Of a stretch of DNA of 64,000 nt, positions 54,865 through 63,677 are shown one piece after another. The DNA is from an uncultured Oscillospiraceae bacterium (lineage in GTDB: Bacteria > Bacillota > Clostridia > Oscillospirales > JAAYXM01). The position numbers and the translations under genes are program-made. The notes under the pieces are model-generated. The model worked only from the letters and a program-made list of their open reading frames with translations. It searched no databases and was not told the DNA's origin. Within the stretch, counting starts at the first letter, position 1; each line of letters begins with the position of its first letter. Location of the stretch: contig CAKUEM010000003.1 in NCBI GenBank assembly GCA_934646115.1, forward strand, positions 10,904-74,903, in the 5' to 3' direction.

Positions 54865-57800
54865 ATGCTTATGAATGAAGTGTATCGCTGTTATGCAGAA
54901 AAACGCCCCGGCTTTGACGTGGAGGCGGCAGGGCTTTGCGCCGAGCTGCGCGAAAACCTTGGCGTGACCCGGCTTTTAAAGGTTCGCATTTTCCATCGTT
55001 ATGATGTGCAGGGAATCGGCGCGGACGAATATCGTCTGGCGCGCGTTTCCATTTTTTCTGAGCCGCAGTGTGACAACTGCTATGATGAGGCGATGCCGCA
55101 GATCGAGGAGGCGCATACCACGCTTGTGGTCGAGGCGTTGCCCGGTCAGTATGACCAGCGGGCGGATTCCTGCGCGCAATGCATTCAGATCATGACCTGC
55201 GGGGCGCGTCCGCTCGTGCGCACGGCGCGCGTGTATGTGCTGTTCGGCGCGCTCACCGCGGAGGATCTTCAGGTTATTGAGCATTATTTGATCAACCCGG
55301 TCGAGAGCCGCCGTGCGTCGGAGGAGAAGCCGGACACGCTGGAAGAGCAGTTTGCCGCGCCGAATTCTGTCGCGACTGTGGAAGGGTTTATTCATATGGA
55401 TGATGCGGCGCGAGATCAGCTGCTTCGCGAGCTGGGGCTTGCGATGGATCAGGACGATCTGCGCCTGCTGCAAACCTATTTCCGCGAGGAGGAGCAGCGC
55501 GACCCGACGATTACGGAGGTGCGAATGGTAGACACCTATTGGTCGGATCATTGCCGTCACACCACGTTTGGCACGCAGATCGAGCAGGTCTCGATCGAGG
55601 ATGCGCGTGTGCAGCAGGCATATGACCAGTATATTTCTGCGCGCACGGAGATTTATGGCGACCGTGCGAAGGATCGCGCGATCACGCTGATGGATATTGC
55701 GACCTGCGGGGCAAAAGCGCTGAAAAAGCGCGGCGTGCTGCAGCGTTTGGATGAGTCGGAAGAGATCAACGCGTGCAGCGTGCATGTCACGGCGCAGGTT
55801 GATGGCGAGGAGCAAGATTGGCTCCTTATGTTTAAAAACGAAACGCACAACCACCCGACGGAGATCGAGCCGTTCGGCGGCGCGGCGACCTGCCTCGGCG
55901 GCGCGATCCGCGACCCGCTTTCCGGCAGAAGCTATGTGTATCAGGCGATGCGCGTGACCGGAAGCGGAGACCCGCGCGCCAAAATTTCGGATACGCTGCC
56001 GGGCAAGCTTCCGCAGAGGAAAATCACGCAGACCGCGGCGGCGGGCTATTCGTCTTACGGCAACCAGATCGGGCTTGCGACCGGGCTTGTGCATGAGATC
56101 TATCACCCGGGCTATGTGGCAAAGCGCATGGAGATCGGCGCGGTGGTCGGCGCAGTGCCGGCAAGCGCGGTTCGGCGCGAAAGACCGGAGGATGGCGACG
56201 TGGTCATTCTTCTGGGCGGAAAAACCGGACGCGATGGCTGCGGCGGCGCAACCGGCTCTTCGAAAACGCACACGCTGGAGTCGCTTGCGGAATGCGGCTC
56301 TGAGGTGCAGAAGGGTAATCCGCCGGAGGAACGCAAGATCCAGCGCCTGTTCCGCGATGCGGAGGTCACGCGGATGATCAAGCGCTGCAACGACTTTGGC
56401 GCGGGCGGCGTATCGGTCGCGATTGGCGAGCTGGCGGATGGGCTGGTCATCGAGCTTGACCGTGTGCCGAAAAAATATGAGGGTCTGGATGGAACGGAGC
56501 TTGCCATCTCTGAATCGCAGGAGCGCATGGCGGTCGTGGTCGCCGCGGCGGATGCAGAGCGCTTTATCGCCTGCGCCGCGCGCGAGAATTTAGACGCGGT
56601 GATCGTTGCGCGCGTTACGCGCGAGCCGCGCCTTGTGATGCATTGGAACGGGAAGACGATCGTGGATTTATCCCGCGCGTTTTTAAACTCAAACGGCGCG
56701 GCGAAATTTGCCGCGGTTCATGTGCCAAAGCGCGCATATCAGGCGAAGCCGCATGCGGGCAGCGCGTCAAAGCGCCTGCGCGACATGGTTTGCGAGTGCA
56801 ACATCGCGTCGCAGCGTGGACTGGGCGAGCGGTTTGATTCTACGATCGGCGCGGGCAGCGTGCTGCATCCGTTCGGCGGGAAAAACCAGCTCACGCCGAC
56901 GCAGGTCATGGCAGCGAAGCTTCCGGTGCTTTCGGGCGAAACGGATACCTGCTCGGTCATGAGCTTTGGATTTGATCCGTTTATCAGCGAGCAGGACCCG
57001 TTCGGCGGCGCGGAGTGCGCGGTGATCGAATCGGTTGCGAAGCTGGTTGCGGCGGGCTGTGATTATCAAAACGCGTATCTCACGCTTCAGGAATATTTTG
57101 AACGGCTGCGCGATGATAAAACCCGTTGGGGCAAGCCGTTTTCCGCGTTGCTGGGCGCGCTGCGTGCGCAGCTTGAGATCGGTGTAGGTGCGATCGGCGG
57201 AAAGGACTCGATGTCCGGCTCGTTTATGGATATGGACGTGCCGCCCACGTTGGTTTCCTTTGCAATTTGTGCGGAAAAAGTTGAGCATGTGCTCTCGCCG
57301 GAGTTTAAGGCGGCGGGGCATCCGGTTTATTTGTTCCAGGCGGAGTATGCGGAAAACCGCCCGGATTATGCGAGTATCAAGCAGATGTGGGAAACGGTCA
57401 ATCGCCTGTGCCGCAATGGGAAGGCGGTTTCTGGCTGGGCGTGCGCCATGGGTGGCGCGGCAGAAGGTGTGTTCAAAATGTCGGTCGGAAACGATGTGGG
57501 CTTCCGGCTGGCAGACGGAGTTGCGCCGGACGTTTTGTTTGACAATCCGCGCGGATCGATCGTGCTGGAGTGCAGTGCGCCGGTCGAGGACGGTATTTTA
57601 ATTGGATACACTACAAATGACGGTTGCATTACGCTGGATGAGGCGATTGAGATCGATGCGCTCAAATCCAGCTGGGAGAGCGTGTTTGAACCGGTATTTC
57701 CGACAAATGCGCCCTGCGAGGGCGTGCCGCCGCGCATTGCTTATCGCGAGCGCGGGCGTGCGCACAGCACGACGACTGCGCCAAAGCCGCTTGCGGTGAT

Positions 57801-58581
57801 CCCGGTATTCCCGGGGACAAACTGTGAGTATGACACGGCGCGCGCGGTCGAGCGGGCGGGCGGAAACGCTGAAATTCTGGTGGTTCGAAATCTCACAAAA
57901 TCCGGACTTGAGGAGTCTGTCAAGGCGTTTGCGCAGGCGGTCAACCGCGCGCAGATGGTGGTGTTGCCGGGCGGATTTTCCGGCGGCGATGAGCCGGAGG
58001 GCTCTGGTAAATTCATCGCATCGTTCCTGCGCAATCCGGAGATCACAGAGGCGATCCATCGCCTGCTGCAGCAGCGTGACGGTTTGATGCTTGGTATCTG
58101 CAATGGATTCCAGGCGCTCATTAAGCTGGGACTGGTTCCGTTCGGCGAGATCCGCCCGATGGATAACGCTTGCCCAACGCTGACGTTTAATTTGATCGGG
58201 CGGCACCAGTCGCGTTATGTTACAACGGCGGTCGCGTCGGTCAAGTCGCCGTGGATGTCGAAATGCGAGCTGCATGAGCAGTTTGCGATCCCCATGTCGC
58301 ATGGCGAGGGGCGCTTTGTCGCCTCGGCCGAGCTTTTGCACAGCATGCTCGCCAACGGGCAGATCGCAACGCAGTACGTCATGCCGGACGGGACGCCGTC
58401 GCTCGACATTGCCTATAATCCGAACGGCTCGGTCTGGGCGGTGGAGGGCATTACCTCGCCGGATGGCCGCGTGCTTGGAAAGATGGGGCATGTGGAGCGC
58501 ACGAGCCGCGGCGTTGCCAAAAACATTCCGGGCGAGAAATTCCACCCGATTTTTGAGGGCGGCGTGGCATACTTTAAGTAA
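54865..58581 (+). CDS. purL: Phosphoribosylformylglycinamidine synthase, single-chain form
   Basis: Fourth step of purine synthesis: FGAR + glutamine + ATP to FGAM. At 1238 residues it is the long form that combines the PurS, PurL and PurQ functions. The linker and ATPase core have W-S-D-H-C-R-H-T-T-F, N-E-T-H-N-H-P-T-E-I and G-G-K-D-S-M-S-G-S. The C-terminal glutaminase has G-I-C-N-G-F-Q (nucleophile Cys) and M-S-H-G-E-G-R-F (His/Glu). ATG 54865 lies five bases after GGAGG; ATG 54871 is possible. Bacillus has three separate genes; the fused form is common in Clostridia. It is followed by a lipoprotein and guaA. Confidence 0.95.
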   Translation: MLMNEVYRCYAEKRPGFDVEAAGLCAELRENLGVTRLLKVRIFHRYDVQGIGADEYRLARVSIFSEPQCDNCYDEAMPQIEEAHTTLVVEALPGQYDQRADSCAQCIQIMTCGARPLVRTARVYVLFGALTAEDLQVIEHYLINPVESRRASEEKPDTLEEQFAAPNSVATVEGFIHMDDAARDQLLRELGLAMDQDDLRLLQTYFREEEQRDPTITEVRMVDTYWSDHCRHTTFGTQIEQVSIEDARVQQAYDQYISARTEIYGDRAKDRAITLMDIATCGAKALKKRGVLQRLDESEEINACSVHVTAQVDGEEQDWLLMFKNETHNHPTEIEPFGGAATCLGGAIRDPLSGRSYVYQAMRVTGSGDPRAKISDTLPGKLPQRKITQTAAAGYSSYGNQIGLATGLVHEIYHPGYVAKRMEIGAVVGAVPASAVRRERPEDGDVVILLGGKTGRDGCGGATGSSKTHTLESLAECGSEVQKGNPPEERKIQRLFRDAEVTRMIKRCNDFGAGGVSVAIGELADGLVIELDRVPKKYEGLDGTELAISESQERMAVVVAAADAERFIACAARENLDAVIVARVTREPRLVMHWNGKTIVDLSRAFLNSNGAAKFAAVHVPKRAYQAKPHAGSASKRLRDMVCECNIASQRGLGERFDSTIGAGSVLHPFGGKNQLTPTQVMAAKLPVLSGETDTCSVMSFGFDPFISEQDPFGGAECAVIESVAKLVAAGCDYQNAYLTLQEYFERLRDDKTRWGKPFSALLGALRAQLEIGVGAIGGKDSMSGSFMDMDVPPTLVSFAICAEKVEHVLSPEFKAAGHPVYLFQAEYAENRPDYASIKQMWETVNRLCRNGKAVSGWACAMGGAAEGVFKMSVGNDVGFRLADGVAPDVLFDNPRGSIVLECSAPVEDGILIGYTTNDGCITLDEAIEIDALKSSWESVFEPVFPTNAPCEGVPPRIAYRERGRAHSTTTAPKPLAVIPVFPGTNCEYDTARAVERAGGNAEILVVRNLTKSGLEESVKAFAQAVNRAQMVVLPGGFSGGDEPEGSGKFIASFLRNPEITEAIHRLLQQRDGLMLGICNGFQALIKLGLVPFGEIRPMDNACPTLTFNLIGRHQSRYVTTAVASVKSPWMSKCELHEQFAIPMSHGEGRFVASAELLHSMLANGQIATQYVMPDGTPSLDIAYNPNGSVWAVEGITSPDGRVLGKMGHVERTSRGVAKNIPGEKFHPIFEGGVAYFK

Positions 58582-58647
58582 GAAGGGACTGAATCAGGTC
58601 GTTTCAGCGATGGAGCGGCCTATTTCCGGTGAGAAAGGGGCGCGTGT

Positions 58648-59259
58648 ATGAAACGATGGATCGCTTGTATCACAGCGCTGTGTCTGCTGTTTGCGCTTGG
58701 CGGATGCGGCGAGAAGAATGATTCTGTGCCGGAGGCGGAGGCGTGCGTTCGCGCATATTTTGAGGCGATTAAGCAGGCGGATTTTGCGGGGCTTGACGCA
58801 ACGCTTAACTTAAAAAAGAATTTCCATGTGGAAAAAGAAACCGAGGATATTCATAAAATTTTGATAGCGATCGGGAAAAAGGTCGACTATGAGATCAAAT
58901 CCTCGCAAATGACCGGGGACGGCTCGGCGGAGGTCGTGGTCAGCATGACGATGCCGAAGCTTGACCGCATGATCGACCAGTTTATTAACGAATATATTTC
59001 GATCGCGATGAAAAACGCATTAAACGGAAGCAAGGCGCAAACAACAGAGGAAATGCTGCCCGCGCTGCTTGCAATTGTGTGCGATCGAATTGCCGAATGC
59101 GAGGTTACAACTCGGGATGTGACCATCCCGGTGGCGCAGAAGGACGGCGTGTGGAGCATTCAGGCGGATGCGAAAATGCTCGATACACTGACCGGCGGCG
59201 CGGTCAGCACGTTTGGCGATGTGTATAAAACGATCACGAAAAACGCAGCGGCGAAATAG
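58648..59259 (+). CDS. Putative lipoprotein
   Basis: A 203-residue exported protein with a lipoprotein signal peptide: basic start, hydrophobic core and lipobox L-G-G-C20. The mature part begins with a helix-rich segment (E-A-C-V-R-A-Y-F-E-A-I-K-Q-A-D-F) typical of small NTF2-like or DUF5105-type surface lipoproteins, with no catalytic motif. GAGAAAGG precedes the ATG. It is sandwiched between purL and guaA, probably as a passenger in the purine unit. Confidence 0.72.
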   Translation: MKRWIACITALCLLFALGGCGEKNDSVPEAEACVRAYFEAIKQADFAGLDATLNLKKNFHVEKETEDIHKILIAIGKKVDYEIKSSQMTGDGSAEVVVSMTMPKLDRMIDQFINEYISIAMKNALNGSKAQTTEEMLPALLAIVCDRIAECEVTTRDVTIPVAQKDGVWSIQADAKMLDTLTGGAVSTFGDVYKTITKNAAAK

Positions 59260-59289
59260 AAACCGACTGTGAAAAATGGAGGAGTTCGG

Positions 59290-60828
59290 ATGAATCATCA
59301 CGAGCAGATATTAGTATTGGATTTCGGCGGGCAGTATAATCTGCTGATCGCGCGGCGCGTGCGCGAGCTGAATGTGTATTGCGAGATCAAGCCGTATACC
59401 ATGCGGGCGGAAGAGATCAAAGCGCGCTGCCCGAAGGGTATTATCTTAACCGGCGGTCCTGCCAGTGTGTTTGAGGAAAACGCGCCGAAATGCGACCCGG
59501 AGATTTGGAATCTTGGCATCCCGGTGCTCGGCATTTGCTATGGGCAGCAGCTCATGTGCCAAACGCTGGGCGGCGAGGTCTCGCGCGCGGATATGCGCGA
59601 GTATGGAAAAACCGAGCTGCTCGTGGAAAAAGAGGGTATGCTGCTGCGCGATGTTCCGAAAAGCTCTACGTGCTGGATGAGCCACACGAATTTTGTGTCG
59701 CAGGTGCCGGAAGGGTTCTGCATTACGGCAACGACTGCGCACTGCCCTGCGGCGGCGGTGGAGAATCCTGCGCGCGGGCTGTATGGCGTGCAGCTGCATC
59801 CGGAGGTGAATCACACCGAGCATGGCATGCAGATTTTAAAGAATTTCGTGTATGGCGTATGCGGCTGCTCCGGCGATTGGAAAATGAGCACTTATGCAGA
59901 GGATACGATCCGCGCGATCCGCGAAAAGGTGGGGAATGGGCGCGTGCTGTGCGCAATGAGCGGCGGCGTGGACAGCTCGGTCGCGGCAACACTCTTGCAT
60001 CGTGCGGTGGGAGACCAGTTGACCTGTATTTTTGTCGATCATGGGCTGCTGCGTAAAAATGAGGGCGATGAGGTGGAAGAAATTTTCGGTAAGAAATTTC
60101 AGATCAACCTCGTGCGCGCCAATGTGCAAGATCGATTTATGGCAAAGCTCGCCGGCGTGACCGATCCGGAGCGCAAGCGCAAGATCATCGGCGAGGAATT
60201 TATTCGCGTATTTGAGGAAGAAGCAAAGAAGATCGGTGCGGTTGATTTCCTTGTGCAGGGTACGATCTATCCGGATGTGGTCGAGTCCGGAACGGGGCAG
60301 TCCGCGGTGATCAAGAGCCACCACAATGTGGGAGGTCTGCCGGATTATGTTGATTTTAAAGAGATCATCGAGCCGCTGCGAAACTTGTTTAAGGATGAGG
60401 TGCGCAAATTGGGGCTGGAGCTTGGGATTCCGGAGAATTTGGTGTGGAGGCAGCCGTTCCCTGGACCGGGTCTTGCCGTGCGCATTATCGGCGATATCAC
60501 ATGGGAGAAGCTCGAGATTTTGCGCGACGCGGATGCGATTTTCCGCGAGGAGATCGCAAAATCGGGACTGGATCGCTCGATCGGGCAGTATTTTGCCGTG
60601 CTTACTGATATGCGTTCGGTCGGTGTAATGGGCGATGAGCGGACATATGATTACACACTTGCGCTGCGCGCGGTGGAAACGTCTGATTTCATGACGGCAG
60701 ATTGGTTTAGAATTCCCTACGACGTGCTGGAAGCCGCCTCGAACCGCATTGTAAACGAGGTGGGACATATCAACCGAATCGTATATGATATTACCTCCAA
60801 ACCCCCGGCAACGATCGAGTGGGAATAA
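59290..60828 (+). CDS. guaA: GMP synthase (glutamine-hydrolysing)
   Basis: XMP + ATP + glutamine to GMP. The N-terminal class I glutaminase has G-I-C-Y-G-Q-Q (Cys nucleophile) and V-Q-L-H-P-E-V. The ATP-pyrophosphatase has S-G-G-V-D-S-S-V-A, and the C-terminal dimerisation domain ends D-I-T-S-K-P-P-A-T-I-E-W-E. The 512-residue length is standard. ATG 59290 lies six bases after GGAGGAG; an in-frame ATG at 59269 precedes that site. It ends with a strong terminator that also marks the edge of the A+T-richer segment. Confidence 0.97.
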   Translation: MNHHEQILVLDFGGQYNLLIARRVRELNVYCEIKPYTMRAEEIKARCPKGIILTGGPASVFEENAPKCDPEIWNLGIPVLGICYGQQLMCQTLGGEVSRADMREYGKTELLVEKEGMLLRDVPKSSTCWMSHTNFVSQVPEGFCITATTAHCPAAAVENPARGLYGVQLHPEVNHTEHGMQILKNFVYGVCGCSGDWKMSTYAEDTIRAIREKVGNGRVLCAMSGGVDSSVAATLLHRAVGDQLTCIFVDHGLLRKNEGDEVEEIFGKKFQINLVRANVQDRFMAKLAGVTDPERKRKIIGEEFIRVFEEEAKKIGAVDFLVQGTIYPDVVESGTGQSAVIKSHHNVGGLPDYVDFKEIIEPLRNLFKDEVRKLGLELGIPENLVWRQPFPGPGLAVRIIGDITWEKLEILRDADAIFREEIAKSGLDRSIGQYFAVLTDMRSVGVMGDERTYDYTLALRAVETSDFMTADWFRIPYDVLEAASNRIVNEVGHINRIVYDITSKPPATIEWE

Positions 60829-60872
60829 TATCACCAAGCTTACAGCCGTATTTGAAAACTGTATAAAATTTA

Positions 60873-60905
60873 AGGCTTCTGCCCAAAATGGGCAGAAGCC
60901 TTTTT
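60873..60905 (+). terminator. Intrinsic terminator after guaA
   Basis: GGCTTCTGCCC pairs exactly with GGGCAGAAGCC around five bases, followed by TTTTT. Confidence 0.92.
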
Positions 60906-61773
60906 ACATACATTTATTGATAGTATTTGATATGTCGTCATTTATACAGATGGATTTATTCCGAATTTCAGCCGGACAAATCGCCTGTCCTTGATTGATA
61001 CAGGCGTAGATTGCGTTTGGATCCTTTGCTGCCATCTGCCAGAACGGATATTTGATAATAATCGGCGTGTTATAGCCGACGCCCAACTCCAGAAAGAGGA
61101 TTTTTTGCCCCGCGCGGGTTCGGAGAAAATCCTCATACCGCTCCGCCGCCCGATGCCAACCCTCGTCCTCAACGAATTTATCATCACTTCGCAAGTTCAT
61201 TGTAAACGGTTTTCCGCAATGCGGACAAACAGGCAAAAGCTCTGTCGGAATTTTCATATTTTTCTGCCGCTCCACCATCTCCCGAATGACCGCTTCGTTA
61301 TCAAAAGTTTCCTGACAGCACGGCTCACTGCACTGAAGCAGACCGTAATCGCCCTGCGTGTAGAAAAGCCGCTTTTTGTCAAAGCCTGCTTTTTGAAAGC
61401 AATGGTCAACATTTGTTGTAATCACAAAATAGTCCTTATCTGCCACGAGCTTCAGAAGGTTCTCATAGACCGGCTTTGGCGCATCTTGATAGCGATTAAC
61501 AAAAATATACCGGCTCCAATATGCCCAATGCTCCTCTGGGGTTTGATAAGGGTAAAACCCACCCGAATACATATCCTCAAATCCGTATTTTTTGCGAAAA
61601 TCGGAAAAGTATTTTTCAAACCTCTCTCCGCTGTAAGTAAAGCCTGCGGCGGCGGAAAGCCCTGCCCCTGCGCCGATTACAACAGCGTCAGCCGTGTGGA
61701 ATTTTTCTTTTAATTTTTCTATATTATCCGAGAAGTTCTCGGTAGATTTCGTAGTCTGAATTCTTGAAAACAT
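60904..61773 (-). CDS. SirTM-type sirtuin (protein mono-ADP-ribosyltransferase)
   Basis: A 289-residue class M sirtuin. The NAD-binding G34-A-G-A-G-L-S is kept. The catalytic His of deacetylases is missing: T-N121-V-D-H and T-Q140-G-D-Y-G fit the Asn/Gln seen in SirTM enzymes, which modify a lipoylated GcvH-like carrier with ADP-ribose (established for Streptococcus pyogenes and Staphylococcus aureus). Zinc ligands are C148/C152/C153 and C183-x2-C186. The ATG at 61773 follows AAGGTGAT and overlaps the macrodomain gene by 50 bases, so the two are coupled. No GcvH-L or LplA2 gene is visible. The gene is richer in A+T than the rest of the window. Confidence 0.87.
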   Translation of the reverse strand: MFSRIQTTKSTENFSDNIEKLKEKFHTADAVVIGAGAGLSAAAGFTYSGERFEKYFSDFRKKYGFEDMYSGGFYPYQTPEEHWAYWSRYIFVNRYQDAPKPVYENLLKLVADKDYFVITTNVDHCFQKAGFDKKRLFYTQGDYGLLQCSEPCCQETFDNEAVIREMVERQKNMKIPTELLPVCPHCGKPFTMNLRSDDKFVEDEGWHRAAERYEDFLRTRAGQKILFLELGVGYNTPIIIKYPFWQMAAKDPNAIYACINQGQAICPAEIRNKSICINDDISNTINKCM

Positions 61774-62497
61774 TAAATATCACCTTGATTTTACTGTTTG
61801 TCAGCTTTTTGTATTCGCCGACTGTTTCGATTGCGATTTTTGCGGCTTTGTCATTCGGAAAATGAAATTCGCCTGTGGATATGCAACAAAACGCAACGCT
61901 GTTTAGCTTGCATTTGTCTGCAAGTGCCAAGCAAGAACGATAGCAAGAACGCAGTAATTCGCAGTCTTTTTCTGTCAATTTGCCTGTAACTATCGGACCT
62001 ACCGTGTGCAGAATATATTTGCACGGAAGATTATACGCAGGTGTGATTTTTGCCTTTCCCGTTTCTTCGTCTTTGCCTTGCATTTTCATAATTTCGGCGC
62101 ATTTCAAACGAAGCCGGACACCCGAAAATGTGTGAATGGCATTGTCTATACAACCGTGATTCGGGCAAAAGCAACCGAGCATTTGACTGTTTGCCGCATT
62201 GACGATTGCATCACACCGAAGCGTTGTAATATCGCCCTGCCATAAATAAATTTCAGGCTTAACAGGCTCTAAATCGCCTATACTTGTTATGCCTTTTTGA
62301 GCGATTTCCTCTTGCAAATATTCATCCTGCACCCTGAGAAAATCATCACCTATCGGCAACGGCAAACGAACATTGAAAAGTGCACGAAGCAGTTGCTTTT
62401 CTTCCGTTTTGCTGATTGGAACAGGTATATTTGAATATTCAGGCTGTTCTTTCAACAGTTCTGCAATTAAATACTTTCTTCTATCGTCCTGTATCAT
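61724..62497 (-). CDS. Zinc-containing macrodomain protein-ADP-ribose hydrolase
   Basis: A 257-residue partner of SirTM that removes ADP-ribose from the carrier. A helical N-terminal extension (about 1-75; F-N-V-R-L-P-L-P-I-G) precedes the macrodomain with N100-A-A-N and the zinc-site motif G-C109-F-C-P-N-H114-G-C116-I-D. The phosphate loop S-T-G-E-F-H-F-P is near 215. This layout matches the SirTM-linked macrodomains of Streptococcus and Staphylococcus. GGAGGGAA precedes ATG 62497; a longer frame to 62605 has no site. It is the first gene of the pair, 64 bases after the SnoaL-like gene. Confidence 0.9.
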   Translation of the reverse strand: MIQDDRRKYLIAELLKEQPEYSNIPVPISKTEEKQLLRALFNVRLPLPIGDDFLRVQDEYLQEEIAQKGITSIGDLEPVKPEIYLWQGDITTLRCDAIVNAANSQMLGCFCPNHGCIDNAIHTFSGVRLRLKCAEIMKMQGKDEETGKAKITPAYNLPCKYILHTVGPIVTGKLTEKDCELLRSCYRSCLALADKCKLNSVAFCCISTGEFHFPNDKAAKIAIETVGEYKKLTNSKIKVIFNVFKNSDYEIYRELLG

Positions 62498-62561
62498 TGT
62501 GTTCCCTCCGTACAAAGGCGGAAAGCCACGCAAGAAAGGGCTTGCGTGGCTCTCGCTCACA

Positions 62562-63395
62562 TTAGAACTTGCCGTTCTGATTCTGCCAAGCGGACTTATC
62601 GGCAATAGTCTCCATTACATCCCAATGTTCTGCGATTTTGCCGTTTTCAACTCTCCACAAATCATAATAAGATGTAGGTGCTCCGCCGAAAGTTCCCTCG
62701 CTGACTGCAAGCACATAATTGCCCTGTGCAAGCACCTGATGAACAGTAGTATAAATCATTTGAATGCCCTGCTTGTCGAGTGCTTCAAGTGCTGCGCCAA
62801 GTCCCGAAAGTCCGTCTGCAATACCTGTATTGTGCTGAATGTAAGTATCACCGTCAAAGTAATCGGGTGTTTTTTCAGGACGATTGCCTTGCATTACATC
62901 ATAAAGGAAATTCTTTATGAGCTCACGGTTTGCCTCTGTCTTATCAAGGTCATTGATTTCCATAGTGCCGTCTGTTTGCGTGTGACCCGACGGGTTCGGC
63001 TCTGCCTTGTTTGCAAGGTTGTCCCAGTGTTCTGCGATCTTGCCGTTTTCGTCAAAGCGGAAAATGTCAAAGGCGACCTGCTCGCCCGCACCCGCAAAAT
63101 TATAAACCGTCTGCAAGAACACCTTGTCGCCGTCCTCGAAAGCACGAATATTGTTTACAGTTGTTTTTACGGGAGCTGAAGCAAGGTAGGAAACAGAGCC
63201 TACAAAAGCATCCCTGCCCGTGCCGTATGCGAGATTGTGCTGAATGTAATTTTCTGCAAGAAGCTCGGAAGCCTTTCCTGTATCGCCTGTGGCAAAAGTG
63301 TTAATAAGTGCAAGAGCTTTTTCTGTATTTGTCATTGTGATTACCTCTTTCTTGTCGTTTTGGTTGTTGCCAAAGATTTTCTTAAAAATATTCAT
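62562..63395 (-). CDS. Double SnoaL/NTF2-like protein
   Basis: A 277-residue protein with two similar alpha+beta cone domains (about 25-145 and 155-275). Each carries Y-I-Q-H-N and W-[RD]-x-E-N-G-K-I-A-E-H-W-D type segments of the SnoaL-like polyketide-cyclase/aldol-condensation family. Such proteins in Firmicutes are small-molecule enzymes of unknown substrate. ATG 63395 follows AAGGAG; ATG 63335 also has AGAGG, so a shorter 257-residue form is possible. It is divergent from an HxlR regulator, with operator-like repeats between them, so it is probably the regulator's target. Confidence 0.75.
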   Translation of the reverse strand: MNIFKKIFGNNQNDKKEVITMTNTEKALALINTFATGDTGKASELLAENYIQHNLAYGTGRDAFVGSVSYLASAPVKTTVNNIRAFEDGDKVFLQTVYNFAGAGEQVAFDIFRFDENGKIAEHWDNLANKAEPNPSGHTQTDGTMEINDLDKTEANRELIKNFLYDVMQGNRPEKTPDYFDGDTYIQHNTGIADGLSGLGAALEALDKQGIQMIYTTVHQVLAQGNYVLAVSEGTFGGAPTSYYDLWRVENGKIAEHWDVMETIADKSAWQNQNGKF

Positions 63396-63459
63396 TTCGG
63401 ATTTCTCCTTGCCTGTGCTTTGAGTTACGAAACGGCCGTTCTCCGTAGCTCTTGACTTC

Positions 63460-63488
63460 ATTATATCTGCGTCGGTATTACTTGTAAA
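63460..63488 (-). promoter_or_regulatory. Promoter of the SnoaL-like gene
   Basis: On the minus strand TTTACA, 17 bases, TATAAT. Confidence 0.75.
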
Positions 63489-63492
63489 GTAA

Positions 63493-63506
63493 GCACAATA
63501 TTGTGC
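63493..63506. promoter_or_regulatory. Perfect 14-bp palindrome (operator candidate)
   Basis: GCACAATATTGTGC lies five bases upstream of the -35 of the SnoaL-like promoter. Confidence 0.45.
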
Positions 63507-63509
63507 CGT

Positions 63510-63528
63510 AGTTACCAAATAGAAACTA
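63510..63528. promoter_or_regulatory. HxlR operator candidate, copy 1
   Basis: AGTTACCAAATAGAAACTA, an imperfect dyad, recurs in shortened form as AGTAACCAAAAGATACT at 63645-63661, between the HxlR -10 and its ATG. Shared sites next to both divergent promoters suit control by the encoded regulator. Confidence 0.45.
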
Positions 63529-63605
63529 TTGGACAGTTACTCAACGGAAACGAAAGCGTAAATACAAGGTTTTTCGGCGTTTTCTAATTTGAAAAAAATT
63601 TTCGC

Positions 63606-63635
63606 TTGACGAAAATAATTTCTGTATGGTATATT
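63606..63635 (+). promoter_or_regulatory. Promoter of the HxlR gene
   Basis: TTGACG, 18 bases, TATATT. Confidence 0.7.
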
Positions 63636-63644
63636 AAATCTGTA

Positions 63645-63661
63645 AGTAACCAAAAGATACT
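63645..63661. promoter_or_regulatory. HxlR operator candidate, copy 2
   Basis: AGTAACCAAAAGATACT, just downstream of the HxlR -10, matches copy 1 at 63510. Binding here would repress the regulator's own gene. Confidence 0.4.
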
Positions 63662-63677
63662 GCTATGGAGGTAGCTT

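Noticed and set aside
54976..56271. 431-codon open frame on the minus strand
   Set aside because: Antisense shadow of purL caused by high G+C; Arg/His/Ala-rich with no recognisable domain.
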